A stretch of DNA of 64,000 nt, taken from assembly GCA_019414565.1 (NCBI GenBank), contig DXLU01000020.1:62001-126000 (forward strand), read 5' to 3'. Under the pieces are notes generated by a model, which saw nothing but the letters and a program-made list of their open reading frames with translations, was not told the origin of the DNA and ran no database searches. Positions 51,855 through 60,708 of the stretch are shown in pieces (the stretch's first letter is position 1; the number at the start of each line of letters is the position of its first letter). The DNA comes from Collinsella sp. Its GTDB lineage: Bacteria > Actinomycetota > Coriobacteriia > Coriobacteriales > Coriobacteriaceae. The translations under genes were made by a program, and so were the position numbers.

Positions 51855-54800
51855 CTACACGTCCCTCCTTACAAACGTTCCTTCGTGGTTATACGAGCAG
51901 CGCGCATGCGCGGCCTGCGCCGACGTCGGATCGACAGCGGCGACGTCGCCCGCCTCGAGCTCGCGCAGGCGCTCGGCAATGCCGGCCTCCACGCGGTCGA
52001 GCAGCGCATCGAAGTCCATGTTGCCGCCCTCGCCCGGAAAGCCCTTCTTGAGGCCCGGGATGCGACCGTCGCCGCGCTCTTCCTCGAGCAACTCGGCACT
52101 TGCGGCACCACGCAGCGCGGGCTTGCCGCCCTTGGTCGAAAAATAGAGCGCAGCACGGGTATCTAGGCCCAGCGCCCGACGCATGGCCTGGGCGTAGATG
52201 AGTGTCTGGGTATGGGGCGGCAGCCAGCGCGGGTCGTCGATGGGGGCCTCGCCCGACTCCTCGTCGCGCACCGTGGGGTCGGCGAGCTTAAACTCCTCGA
52301 CACCCGAACGATGCTTGTAGTCGATTACCACGGCGCGATTCTCGGCATCCACGTCAACGCGGTCGATGCGCCCACCGAGCGGCCAACCGGCATACTCGAC
52401 CTGGAGCTCGTTGAACGCAAACTCCAGGTAGCGCGGCGCGAAGGGCGCGAGCGCCTCGGACTCGTAGGCGAGCACGCCTTCCAGTTGCGGCAAGATCTCG
52501 GCCGCCTGGCGCTCCTCCACTGGAGAGAGCGGCACCAGCGGGCCCTCGGTACCGCGCTTGCCGGCGTGCTCGGCCAGGGTCTCGGCAAAGACCTCGTGCA
52601 GCAGCTCCTTCGCGCGCGGCAGATTCATGGGCGTCACGCGCTCCATGCCCTCCTGCGGAAGACGTGCATGCAAGTGCTCCAGCACGTCATGGACAAAGTT
52701 GCCCTTCTCCATGTTGCCAAAGCCCGCATCGATGGACTGAGGTTTGACGCGATACGAGACGAACCAGCACAGCGGGCAGGTGGAATAGGCCTCGATCTGC
52801 GAGGCGGACGTCAGGCGCGGCACGAGCGGCGCGTCCTCGCCCTCGCCATCGCGACGACGCAGGACCAAATACGGCACGGCCTCGGCACTCAGATGCTGAG
52901 GGGCTTCACAGGTCACGCGCTCGCGCTTGAGACCTTCGCCTGCCGCGGGATCGAAGTCCCTTACGATATCGCCCTCACCCACGCACTTCGCCTTGTCGGC
53001 GTCAGCTGCCTTAGCAGCGTCAGTGGCCTTAGCGTCGTCAGCGACCTTAGCTTCAGCAACCTCGGCATGCGCCCGCAACTCGGTCCACACGGCCGCCGGA
53101 TAGCACTCGCGCGCCTGACGATCGTGCGTCATGCGCGCAAGCACAACCGGGCCGCGTGCCGCCTGCATCGCGTGGCCAAAGCGCACGCGCAGCAAGGCCG
53201 CGGGCTCAAGCGTCACGCCCTCGCGACCAAGGCTCGCCGCCAGCGTGGCCAGCGGCCCCTCCTCGTGTGAGAGCGGATAGCTGTCCAGATCGACATCGGC
53301 AAACAGCACGGCATCGTAGCTGTCGGGGCGCAGGGCTGCCGCATCGGCAAGCGACGCAAAGCGCACCTGGGCGCGCGGCGCGCGGTCGACCTCGTGGGTC
53401 TCGTAATCGTAGGCGGTACTACGCTTGTCCACCTTGGTGCGAATGCCATCGAGCACGGGCACGGTTGCAGCCTGCGACACGTCGAGCGCGCGGGCGCCAT
53501 TCATAAGGATGTCGATGACGTGGCGCAGCAGGGCCACCTCCGCCTGGCGACGAGCTTGGCCATCCAAGCTGCCCAGCGAGCGATCGGGCAACGCCCCGGC
53601 AACGGCGAGCATGGCCTTGAGCGCCGTCACGGGCTTGTCACGCCACAGCGCCTGGAACACGTCCGAGACCACACACGGCACGTTCTTAAACCAGTTATCG
53701 TCGCTCGCCGCCTTGCGCGCGCCCCTCACCTGGCCCTGAGCGCTCTGCAGCAGGCTCTTAACGCCCGCGGTAGTCTTGCTGCGCGAGAGACGCATATTCT
53801 TATCGAAGGTACGGGCATTGACGGCATCAGCGCCCGAAAGCGGACTGTAGATCCAGTCGGTAAGCTCCGGCGCGGGCCACCACTCGGTCTTTGACGCCGT
53901 GCCCTCATCGGCGGCCTTCATGCGCTCGATCAGGCCGGCAAGCGCCGCAAATTGCCTGCCCGCAATGGATTGGGAAAACGCCGTGAACTCAACTGTCTCG
54001 GCAGCGATATGACGAGCCGCCAGACGAGAGGCAAGCTCACCGAACAGCTGGGGTGCCCGGGCAGAAACAACGAGCACGCGCGCGGGGTCGGCAGAGGCGC
54101 CGGCGGCGCCGTTGACCTCGGAACCCCGGCACGTTTTTACCAGATCATCAATTGCGTCCGCATAGACATGAGCACGGGCATGGGGACCGGCGACCTCAAT
54201 AAAGACTGGCTGAGCGGCAGTCCCGCAAGCGACATCAGACGCGACGGCGTCCTCCCCCAGCGGCGCGGCCTCAAACAGCACGCCGCGGGCATCAAATGCC
54301 GCGGCAAGCTCCTCACGCATCGCCGCCTGCTCGCGGGCAAGCAGCACGACGACCTCTCCCCCATTGTTCGCCACGGCAGACAGTAGCTCGAGCAGTGCGT
54401 ACGTAAACGACGTGATACCGCGCACGCATACGGCGCGGGTGCACGCCGGCAGGCTATCGGCCAGGACACCGGCCATAATGTCGGCCGCCTCGCAGGGCTC
54501 GACCATATCTCGACGGTCCAAACCGTCCGCATATGCGCGCAAAAGCTCGAACACACGAGCCTCGGCATCGCTTTTTGGCTCAGGCTGGCAATTGTTTCCA
54601 CGGCATCGCTCGGCCGTCGTCCCCGCCACACCCGGCAGCACGTCGCGGGCCATGCGCGCAAGCATACGCACCGTGCCCTGGCTGCGCGAAAGCGGCTGCA
54701 AATCGGCATCGTCGAGACGCGTTACCATGTCCGAAAACAGCATCTGGCGTTGCAGGTTGTCCACGAAACCGCGCCCGTCGCCCAAAAGCTCCCAAAGCGA

Positions 54801-55004
54801 GCGAAGCCACGATGTAGGCGTCTTGTAGTCGATACCTAGTGAAACCCCGGCTTCCGCCGCATCATGACGGCACAGGTCGAGCTCGGCAAACGTAGGCGCC
54901 AGCAGCACGGCACGTCCGTGGCGGGCAATAAGGTCGGCAAGCAACGCCGACTCGGCATCGCTCAAATCCGTGCCGGCATTGGTGGTATAGATTCGAACAG
55001 GCAT
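51855..55004 (-). CDS. addB: AddB-like PD-(D/E)XK nuclease family protein
   Basis: 1049 residues with an inactivated helicase-like N-terminus (no clear Walker A) and a RecB-type nuclease (GGRIDRVDVDAENRAVVIDYKH) preceded by YSTCPLCWFVSY. AddB proteins use four cysteines for a 4Fe-4S cluster; here a CxxC pair and one later Cys (ARCSYNHEG) are visible, so the cluster is probably absent or altered. GGAGG is 2 nt before ATG at 55004. It forms a translationally coupled pair with addA. A poly-Ala/Lys/Asp linker (AKVADDAKATDAAKAADADK) interrupts the middle. Confidence 0.85.
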   Translation of the reverse strand: MPVRIYTTNAGTDLSDAESALLADLIARHGRAVLLAPTFAELDLCRHDAAEAGVSLGIDYKTPTSWLRSLWELLGDGRGFVDNLQRQMLFSDMVTRLDDADLQPLSRSQGTVRMLARMARDVLPGVAGTTAERCRGNNCQPEPKSDAEARVFELLRAYADGLDRRDMVEPCEAADIMAGVLADSLPACTRAVCVRGITSFTYALLELLSAVANNGGEVVVLLAREQAAMREELAAAFDARGVLFEAAPLGEDAVASDVACGTAAQPVFIEVAGPHARAHVYADAIDDLVKTCRGSEVNGAAGASADPARVLVVSARAPQLFGELASRLAARHIAAETVEFTAFSQSIAGRQFAALAGLIERMKAADEGTASKTEWWPAPELTDWIYSPLSGADAVNARTFDKNMRLSRSKTTAGVKSLLQSAQGQVRGARKAASDDNWFKNVPCVVSDVFQALWRDKPVTALKAMLAVAGALPDRSLGSLDGQARRQAEVALLRHVIDILMNGARALDVSQAATVPVLDGIRTKVDKRSTAYDYETHEVDRAPRAQVRFASLADAAALRPDSYDAVLFADVDLDSYPLSHEEGPLATLAASLGREGVTLEPAALLRVRFGHAMQAARGPVVLARMTHDRQARECYPAAVWTELRAHAEVAEAKVADDAKATDAAKAADADKAKCVGEGDIVRDFDPAAGEGLKRERVTCEAPQHLSAEAVPYLVLRRRDGEGEDAPLVPRLTSASQIEAYSTCPLCWFVSYRVKPQSIDAGFGNMEKGNFVHDVLEHLHARLPQEGMERVTPMNLPRAKELLHEVFAETLAEHAGKRGTEGPLVPLSPVEERQAAEILPQLEGVLAYESEALAPFAPRYLEFAFNELQVEYAGWPLGGRIDRVDVDAENRAVVIDYKHRSGVEEFKLADPTVRDEESGEAPIDDPRWLPPHTQTLIYAQAMRRALGLDTRAALYFSTKGGKPALRGAASAELLEEERGDGRIPGLKKGFPGEGGNMDFDALLDRVEAGIAERLRELEAGDVAAVDPTSAQAAHARCSYNHEGTFVRRDV

Positions 55005-55107
55005 GGTCCTCCGCTCAAACTGTTCGCAATAATCAATGTATCCATCCTACCCGCCCAAGCGGACAGATTTGCCCCACGCCAACAGATTTCCTCCGTCCCC
55101 AGGGGAT

Positions 55108-55133
55108 CAAAAAACCGCCCCCGGAGGAGCGGT
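55108..55133 (-). terminator. Intrinsic terminator after yerC-like gene
   Basis: On the minus strand ACCGCTCC pairs with GGGGCGGT (G-U allowed, short loop) followed by six T. Confidence 0.75.
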
Positions 55134-55161
55134 TTTGTACAAATCGGTTTTTTGGCGCGGC

Positions 55162-55461
55162 TTACTCGCCATCCTCCAGCTTAATGAGGATCTTGCGGTA
55201 GCCACCGTACTCGCCGTTGAGCGCCTTGGACACACGGCTCACCGTGGTGGACGAAGCGCCGGTACGCGCCTGAACCTCGACATAGGGCTCGCCCTCGTCC
55301 AGGTAACGCGCGACCTGCAGACGCTGCGATAGATCGCAAATCTCGCGCGGCGTGCAGATATCGGTCAAAAACGCTTGGATATCTTTCTCGTCGTCCAAAA
55401 GGCTAAATGCGTGGACCAGCTGCTTGACATCAGGCTTGTCAAACATGTTCTCGATATTCAT
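55162..55461 (-). CDS. YerC/YecD family TrpR-related regulator
   Basis: 99 residues, all-helical, with a TrpR-like helix-turn-helix: EICDLSQRLQVARYLDEGEPYVEVQARTGASSTTVSRVSKAL. YerC-family proteins are Trp-repressor-like DNA-binding proteins of Gram-positive bacteria whose regulon is mostly unassigned. No tryptophan genes are in the window. It ends in a strong terminator and begins 157 nt before addB on the same strand, so read-through to addB is limited. Confidence 0.88.
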   Translation of the reverse strand: MNIENMFDKPDVKQLVHAFSLLDDEKDIQAFLTDICTPREICDLSQRLQVARYLDEGEPYVEVQARTGASSTTVSRVSKALNGEYGGYRKILIKLEDGE

Positions 55462-55783
55462 CGATCACCGCCAAACCCGCCAAAAGGCATCGAAGTTGAT
55501 ACTGACATCGGGCATCGCTCGCCCGTTCTATGCAATAGGGCAACGCCTGTGGCTTTTGCCCGTAGCAGTTTAGCACACCACCAAACTAAAGCGACAAGAC
55601 TCTCTGCCAGCGGCGCATTTTTTAGGACGAGCGCCGTTTTGAAACCGAATGCGCACGCAAGCTACACGAATATCTGAGACAATGGGCGCCCAAACAAGGC
55701 CGTGCCCCGCACCCATCCAAGTTGCAAAGGCATGTGCCCCTCACGCCTCTTTGCCACGTCTTGCGCAAGAAAGGATCTCCACC
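55462..55783. other. Intergenic region between divergent yerC-like and holin-like genes
   Basis: About 320 bp. On the plus strand TTGAAA (55639-55644) and TACACG (55663-55668), 18 bp apart, are a candidate promoter for the holin-like gene. No other ORF or RNA gene was seen. Confidence 0.4.
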
Positions 55784-56149
55784 ATGCGCTTTTTGCTCAA
55801 CTGGCTTTTGACCTCAATCGCCATCGCGATTGCAACGTTTCTCGTCCCCGGCATTCAGCCCTTCGGCATGGCCGACGCCTGGGTCTGCTTTGCCTTCGTG
55901 GGACTGTTCCTCAACATCGTCGACTCGCTCGTTAAGCCGTTCCTGACGGTCATCTCGCTGCCACTCACTATTATCACGCTTGGTATTTTTCAGCTTGTGG
56001 TCAACAGCTTTATGCTCGAGCTGGCCAGCTACCTGTCGGTCAATCTGCTGGGCGCGGGTATCTCCATCGCCAGCTTTGGATCGGCGTTTATGGGCAGCAT
56101 CCTGGTATCCATCATGCGCAGCATTCTCGACAGCATCGCCAGGAACTAA
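55784..56149 (+). CDS. Phage-holin-family/DUF-type four-helix membrane protein
   Basis: 121 residues with four predicted membrane helices and almost no soluble loop (MRFLLNWLLTSIAIAIATFLV through MGSILVSIMRSILDSI). It matches the chromosomal 'phage holin family' membrane protein of actinobacteria and cyanobacteria (motif LNIVDSLVKPFLTVISLPLTI). No lysis gene or phage context is present, so the holin name is only a family label. AAGGATC precedes ATG at 55784. A hairpin follows. Confidence 0.85.
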   Translation: MRFLLNWLLTSIAIAIATFLVPGIQPFGMADAWVCFAFVGLFLNIVDSLVKPFLTVISLPLTIITLGIFQLVVNSFMLELASYLSVNLLGAGISIASFGSAFMGSILVSIMRSILDSIARN

Positions 56150-56186
56150 AGCGACCGGATACGGGCCGCCACAACACGCCAAAACG

Positions 56187-56220
56187 AAGGCCGTCCATCG
56201 CAACGATGGGCGGCCTTGTC
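56187..56220 (+). terminator. Hairpin terminator after holin-like gene
   Basis: A 14-bp stem (56187-56200 with 56204-56217) and weak T-tail. Confidence 0.6.
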
Positions 56221-56286
56221 ATTTGCCAAGCCTCAGAGGGCAGGAAAATCTACCATTTCTGCCCCGTCCCCAAATGGCAGGTGGGG

Positions 56287-56715
56287 CTAGATGACGTAGT
56301 CGTAGCCCTCGTTGGGGGCAACGAGTGTATCGAGTGTCACGCCGTCGAGGTAGTCGTTGATGAGCTTGTCCAGGTTCTTCCAAACATCGAGTGTGGGACA
56401 CTCATCAGATCGCGAGCAACCTTTGCAGTCGCCGTCCAGGCATGCGACCGGTGCTAGGCTACCCTCGGTCAGGCGCAGGATCTCGCCCACCGTGTACTGC
56501 TCGGGCGGGCGCGTGAGCACGTAGCCGCCGCCCTTGCCGCGCATGCCCGAGAGCATATTGGCGCGGACGAGCGTGGCCAAAATGTTCTCCAGATACTTCT
56601 CCGAAATCCCCTGACGCGCGGCGATCTCTTTGAGGGGAATACGACCTGCCGCCTGATGCTCGGCCAAGTCGACCATAACGCGCAGGGCATATCTGCCCTT
56701 TGTGGAAACCAACAT
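56287..56715 (-). CDS. Rrf2 family regulator with four-cysteine cluster
   Basis: 142 residues. Winged-helix N-terminus (MLVSTKGRYALRVMVDLAEH), recognition helix SEKYLENILATLVRANMLSGMRGKGGGYVL, and Cys motif ACLDGDCKGCSRSDEC near 90-105. IscR-type members bind an Fe-S cluster through three cysteines in this region; CymR-type cysteine-metabolism regulators lack it. The cluster suggests iron-sulfur or redox sensing. It is divergent from cysK, so cysteine/sulfur genes are likely targets. ATG at 56715 has AAAGG about 11 nt upstream. Confidence 0.9.
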   Translation of the reverse strand: MLVSTKGRYALRVMVDLAEHQAAGRIPLKEIAARQGISEKYLENILATLVRANMLSGMRGKGGGYVLTRPPEQYTVGEILRLTEGSLAPVACLDGDCKGCSRSDECPTLDVWKNLDKLINDYLDGVTLDTLVAPNEGYDYVI

Positions 56716-56832
56716 ATATATTGCTGCCTTTCGGTCTTTTAATTCGTAGAAATTCTAGCCGAAATATTGGTTTTGAAAATACCTATTCCCGTCAAGATGG
56801 TTAATCGACTCGTAATAATCTTCTATTTCCTA

Positions 56833-56861
56833 TTGCGTTACTAGGCTTTACTGTCTACTAT
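56833..56861 (+). promoter_or_regulatory. Candidate cysK promoter
   Basis: TTGCGT (56833-56838), 17-bp spacer and TACTAT (56856-56861), about 107 nt before the cysK ATG. The AT-rich stretch between it and the Rrf2 gene would be the natural place for a shared operator. Confidence 0.5.
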
Positions 56862-56968
56862 GCTTGCCAACAGCAAAACGAACAACCCATAAGGTTTGTG
56901 GGTTTCGCTGCTACACACACCGTAAAACCACACGGTATCCAGTCATTTGAACACTTTGGAGGTCCACC

Positions 56969-57907
56969 ATGAGCAAGGTTTACACGTCCATCGATCAGCT
57001 TATCGGCCACACCCCGCTTCTGGAGCTCACTCACTTTGAGGCCGATGAGGACCTCAAGGCCCGCGTGCTCGTCAAGCTGGAATACTTCAACCCCGCCGGG
57101 TCCGTTAAAGACCGCGTCGCCAAGAACATGATCGACGAGGCCGAGAAGGCCGGCAAGCTTGTGCGCGGCGGCGACTACACCATCATCGAGCCCACGAGCG
57201 GCAACACCGGCGTCGGCATCGCCTCGGTGGCGGCCGCCCGCGGCTACAAGGTGATCATCACCATGCCCGAGACCATGTCCGTCGAGCGCCGCAAGCTTAT
57301 GCAGGCATATGGCGCACAGCTCGTACTCACCGACGGTTCCAAGGGCATGAAGGGCGCTATCGCCAAGGCCGAGGAGCTGCAGAAGGAGACTCCCAACAGC
57401 ATCATCGCCGGCCAGTTTGTAAACCCCGCCAACCCCGCCATTCACAAGGCCACGACCGGCCCCGAGATCTGGGACGACACCGACGGCAAGGTCGACATCT
57501 TCGTCGCCGGCGTTGGCACCGGTGGTACCGTGACCGGCGTGGGCGAGTTCCTCAAGGAGCAGAACCCCGAGATTCAGGTCGTCGCCGTCGAGCCCGCCAC
57601 CTCCCCGGTGCTCTCCAAGGGCCAGGCCGGCCCGCACAAGATCCAGGGTATCGGTGCCGGCTTTGTGCCCGACGTACTCGACACCCAGATCTATGACGAG
57701 ATCATCCCCGTCGAGAACGACGACGCCTTTACCACCGGCCGCGCCGTGGGCCACAAGGAGGGCGTGCTCGTGGGCATTTCGTCCGGCGCCGCCGTGTGGG
57801 CCGCACTGCAGCTGGCCAAGCGTCCCGAGAACGAGGGCAAGACCATCGTGGCGCTGCTCGCCGATACCGGTGAGCGCTACCTGTCCACGGCACTGTTCCA
57901 GGACTAA
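56969..57907 (+). CDS. cysK: Cysteine synthase A
   Basis: PLP enzyme making L-cysteine from O-acetylserine and sulfide. 312 residues. The Schiff-base lysine is in NPAGSVKDRVAKNMI near 43; PTSGNTGVG near 75 binds the substrate carboxylate; GTGGTVTGV near 178 holds the PLP phosphate. GGAGG 8 nt before ATG at 56969. Divergent from the Rrf2 regulator and 180 nt before mnmA, which consumes cysteine sulfur for tRNA thiolation. Confidence 0.97.
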   Translation: MSKVYTSIDQLIGHTPLLELTHFEADEDLKARVLVKLEYFNPAGSVKDRVAKNMIDEAEKAGKLVRGGDYTIIEPTSGNTGVGIASVAAARGYKVIITMPETMSVERRKLMQAYGAQLVLTDGSKGMKGAIAKAEELQKETPNSIIAGQFVNPANPAIHKATTGPEIWDDTDGKVDIFVAGVGTGGTVTGVGEFLKEQNPEIQVVAVEPATSPVLSKGQAGPHKIQGIGAGFVPDVLDTQIYDEIIPVENDDAFTTGRAVGHKEGVLVGISSGAAVWAALQLAKRPENEGKTIVALLADTGERYLSTALFQD

Positions 57908-58019
57908 GGTCTGTCGCCCATAGGTTGAGCCCAGGGACGAGCCGGTCTCCTCTCTCCCGGCAGCCTGAGCCCATCCAATCAGGGTGTCCCACGAGACGTC
58001 CGAACTTGCTACAATGTCT

Positions 58020-58058
58020 GCGGCGCGGAACCAGCCTCCCGCGCCGCTTTTCTTTTTT
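58020..58058 (+). terminator. Intrinsic terminator between cysK and mnmA
   Basis: GCGGCGCGG (58020-58028) pairs perfectly with CCGCGCCGC (58039-58047), followed by TTTTCTTTTTT. An extended -10 sequence (TGCTACAAT, 58007-58015) lies immediately upstream, so a transcript starting there would open with this hairpin. Confidence 0.85.
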
Positions 58059-58087
58059 GGCCACATGCCACCAAGGAGAACCTCCCC

Positions 58088-59188
58088 ATGCACAACAAGC
58101 GCGTGCTCGTCGCCATGAGTGGCGGCGTCGATTCCAGCGTGACCGCGCATCTGCTCAAGCGCCAGGGCTACGAATGCGTCGGTGCCACCATGCGCCTCAC
58201 CTGCCCCGCGCCCGATCCTGCAACGGGTATGAGCAAAGTCGACCGCGACATCGCCGATGCAAAGGCCGTCGCCGAGCACCTGGGGATACCCCACCACGTG
58301 CTCGACCTGCAGCAGACATTCGACCGCAACGTTATCGAGCGCTTTGTGACTGCCTATCAGAAGGGGCTGACGCCCAACCCGTGCATCATCTGCAACCGCC
58401 ACATTAAGTTTGGCGCGCTGCTCGATGCGGCGCTGGACATGGGCTGCGACTACATCGCCACAGGTCACTACGCCAAAACGAGCCAGGCGTCCGACGGCAC
58501 CTGGCAGCTGAACCGCGGCGAAGATCCCAAAAAGGACCAAAGCTACTTTTTGTATTCGCTCACGCAAGAGCGCCTGGCACGCACGATCTTTCCGCTGGCT
58601 GGGCTGGACAAAGAGCGCGACGTGCGCCGGATTGCCGCCGAGCAGGGCTTCATCAACGCCAAGAAGGCCGAAAGCGAGGATATCTGCTTTATCGCGGACG
58701 GCGACTACGCGGGCTATATCGAGCGCCGCTGCGGACATCCCGCTGCACCGGGCGACATTGTGTGGCGCGACGGCAGCGTGGTCGGACGCCATAACGGCGC
58801 GCTGCGCTATACCATCGGCCAGCGCAAGGGTCTGGGCGTCGCGATGGCGCATCCCGTGTACGTAACGGGCGTCGATGCCGCCAACAACATTGTGCATCTG
58901 GGCGAGGCCGAGGACCTGACGGCCACAGCGCTCACAGCCGACGACTGGATCTGGAGCGCCCCTGACGCACGCATGGAGGCGGAGCTCGACGCCGGCGGCA
59001 TTCGCGTAAGTGCCAAGTACCGCTACCGTCAAAAGGACCAGGCAGCGACCCTTACACGTGGCGAAGATGGGCAAATGCTGCTAACTTTTGACGAGCCGCA
59101 ACGAGCCATCGCCCCCGGCCAAGCCGTTGTAGTCTACCGCGGCGACATCGTCTTGGGCGGCGGCACCGTTACGGCAGCCATCAAGTAG
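58088..59188 (+). CDS. mnmA: tRNA 2-thiouridine(34) synthase MnmA
   Basis: Adds sulfur to U34 of tRNA-Glu, -Gln and -Lys using ATP and persulfide. 366 residues with the PP-loop AMSGGVDSSVTAH near 10, catalytic Cys in NPCIICNRHIKF near 98 and the second active-site cysteine in ESEDICF near 198. AAGGAG 9 nt before ATG at 58088. It converges with the HipA-like gene, 8 nt apart. The sulfur donor IscS is not in the window. Confidence 0.96.
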   Translation: MHNKRVLVAMSGGVDSSVTAHLLKRQGYECVGATMRLTCPAPDPATGMSKVDRDIADAKAVAEHLGIPHHVLDLQQTFDRNVIERFVTAYQKGLTPNPCIICNRHIKFGALLDAALDMGCDYIATGHYAKTSQASDGTWQLNRGEDPKKDQSYFLYSLTQERLARTIFPLAGLDKERDVRRIAAEQGFINAKKAESEDICFIADGDYAGYIERRCGHPAAPGDIVWRDGSVVGRHNGALRYTIGQRKGLGVAMAHPVYVTGVDAANNIVHLGEAEDLTATALTADDWIWSAPDARMEAELDAGGIRVSAKYRYRQKDQAATLTRGEDGQMLLTFDEPQRAIAPGQAVVVYRGDIVLGGGTVTAAIK

Positions 59189-59196
59189 CCGCGGGA

Positions 59197-60570
59197 TTAT
59201 CGCCGCACGTGTTGAAGCACTTCAACAGCAGCATTCACCTCGATAACGCGACGCTCCAGGCCGCGACGAATGGACTCGAGCCGGCCCTCCGCCGTGGCCC
59301 ATTTGCTCTGCGAAAGAATCTCGATCGCCTCATCAACAAATCCGTCGAGTCGTGATGAATCGAACCAATCGAGCGAGTCCGCAAGCGCCAGCTGGACGGA
59401 AGGGTCGGGCCCAAACGGCTTAGCGGAAAACCCAAACTCCTCAGCTGCGAGCACTGCAGTTGGTACGTTGTACCACAGGCAGTTGCCGCTATCGAATAGC
59501 GGAGCAGGCCTTATCTCCAGGGTGTCGACATTGCGGATGATGCCGAAGTTTCGCCAATGGCGGTCGCTGTTGGCCAAAAGGGCATCGCAGACAATCATCT
59601 GCGACATAGACCTTCTCACAGCGGCCTCATCGACACCATGCTTGCCGAGGTAGCGACAGTATCGATCGTATGTCGAGCTTCCTCGCTGGCCGCCAAGGGC
59701 GTTCTTAACGTAAACAGCCGGAACATATTCCTCGCGGCCGTCAAGAAAATCCTCGCACAGGCACACGGGGCCATCGAACATGCGCTCAACCGTGTAAGGA
59801 ACAAACTCCCCCTTGGGAAGCAAGCGACGATGCAGAGCCGTTGCAACCGCCTCGTTAAAGGGCCGTTGGTCGTCCATGCCGCACCCCTTGACCAGAACGC
59901 GAACACCGTTGCGAATCATCCACGATTTAGGAAGCTCGCCCTCGGATGTGTTGTCGGGATTTTTAAGACCGATGCCCTCCAGCCAACCCGAACGCCCCTC
60001 GGGCGCCGATCGCTCAAATTCGTTCTCAAAGTAATTGATGTTTTGCCATTTGAGTTCGGCGCAATCGGCCGGCCGCAGCCAATAACAATCCGAAAGTGAT
60101 AGGCCCAGGCACCGAACCGGAACCTCGATGCCACTGGCAATTCCCAGTTCACGATAGCGCGAGACGAGTCCGGGGCGGACGTCAGGCACCGACCGATGGC
60201 CCCACCACACGTTGAGCTCCCGTTTATTCACCGTTGGAGAAGAGCTCGAGCACGTGCCAAACGGCATCCTCTGCGCATCAAGTACCTCGGCGATTTCGAA
60301 GGAAAACTCGCGCGTCGGATCAAACGAAACACGTGCAACCTCGTAATCGGCGGACATCAGCGTAAACTTGCGCCCCACATCGGCCGCAGGACGGCGTCCA
60401 CGTTTGCGGACCTTTTGATAAGCAACCGCAGAATCATACTCAACCATCTTCCGTCCGCCCACAATATCGCACGCGAGCGTTCCCGATGCGGCAAGTTGAG
60501 ATATGCGGGCTTTCGTAACGCCCAACAGGTGGGCAGCATCACCCATAGACAAGTACTCAGATGTATCCAT
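59197..60570 (-). CDS. HipA-like kinase fused to N-terminal helix-turn-helix
   Basis: 457 residues. Residues about 5-60 form an excisionase/MerR-like HTH (YLSMGDAAHLLGVTKARISQL). After a mid-region of unknown fold comes a HipA-type Ser/Thr kinase C-lobe: CDALLANSDRHWRNFGII near 340 (catalytic DRHxxN) and PLFDSGNCLWY near 370 (metal-binding D). HipA toxins phosphorylate and disable glutamyl-tRNA synthetase and are normally held by a separate HipB. Here both DNA-binding and kinase functions are in one chain and there is no separate antitoxin. ATG at 60570 follows GAGGTG at 9-nt spacing. An inverted-repeat operator candidate lies just upstream. Confidence 0.72.
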   Translation of the reverse strand: MDTSEYLSMGDAAHLLGVTKARISQLAASGTLACDIVGGRKMVEYDSAVAYQKVRKRGRRPAADVGRKFTLMSADYEVARVSFDPTREFSFEIAEVLDAQRMPFGTCSSSSPTVNKRELNVWWGHRSVPDVRPGLVSRYRELGIASGIEVPVRCLGLSLSDCYWLRPADCAELKWQNINYFENEFERSAPEGRSGWLEGIGLKNPDNTSEGELPKSWMIRNGVRVLVKGCGMDDQRPFNEAVATALHRRLLPKGEFVPYTVERMFDGPVCLCEDFLDGREEYVPAVYVKNALGGQRGSSTYDRYCRYLGKHGVDEAAVRRSMSQMIVCDALLANSDRHWRNFGIIRNVDTLEIRPAPLFDSGNCLWYNVPTAVLAAEEFGFSAKPFGPDPSVQLALADSLDWFDSSRLDGFVDEAIEILSQSKWATAEGRLESIRRGLERRVIEVNAAVEVLQHVRR

Positions 60571-60600
60571 ATGCCGCATCACCTCGTTAAGTAATTTAAA

Positions 60601-60639
60601 CGTTTAGTTAATAGATTACATACATCATAATACTAAACG
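60601..60639. promoter_or_regulatory. Inverted-repeat operator upstream of HipA-like gene
   Basis: CGTTTAGT (60601-60608) and ACTAAACG (60632-60639) are perfect complements across a 23-bp AT-rich spacer that includes candidate promoter boxes; an overlapping AAACGTTT palindrome lies at 60598-60605. Spacing of 31 bp (about three turns) suits two dimers of the fused HTH for autorepression. Confidence 0.55.
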
Positions 60640-60648
60640 ACCCAAAGC

Positions 60649-60675
60649 GAAAAAAGGCCCGAGAAATCGGGCCTT
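60649..60675 (-). terminator. Intrinsic terminator after M42 peptidase
   Basis: On the minus strand AGGCCCGA pairs with TCGGGCCT around a 4-nt loop, followed by six T. Confidence 0.88.
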
Positions 60676-60708
60676 AGCGATTGGTCAGCCGAGTCGCAAG
60701 CTGCTCCC

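Noticed and set aside
55020..55040. Possible LexA half-site upstream of addB
   Set aside because: Only CGAAC is present; the second half GTTC is missing.
55784..56149. Prophage remnant because of the holin-family gene
   Set aside because: No other phage gene, integrase or lysin nearby; the family is common as a chromosomal membrane protein.
56858..59074. 738-codon minus-strand frame opposite cysK and mnmA
   Set aside because: Spans two well-identified plus-strand genes and their terminator; shadow frame.
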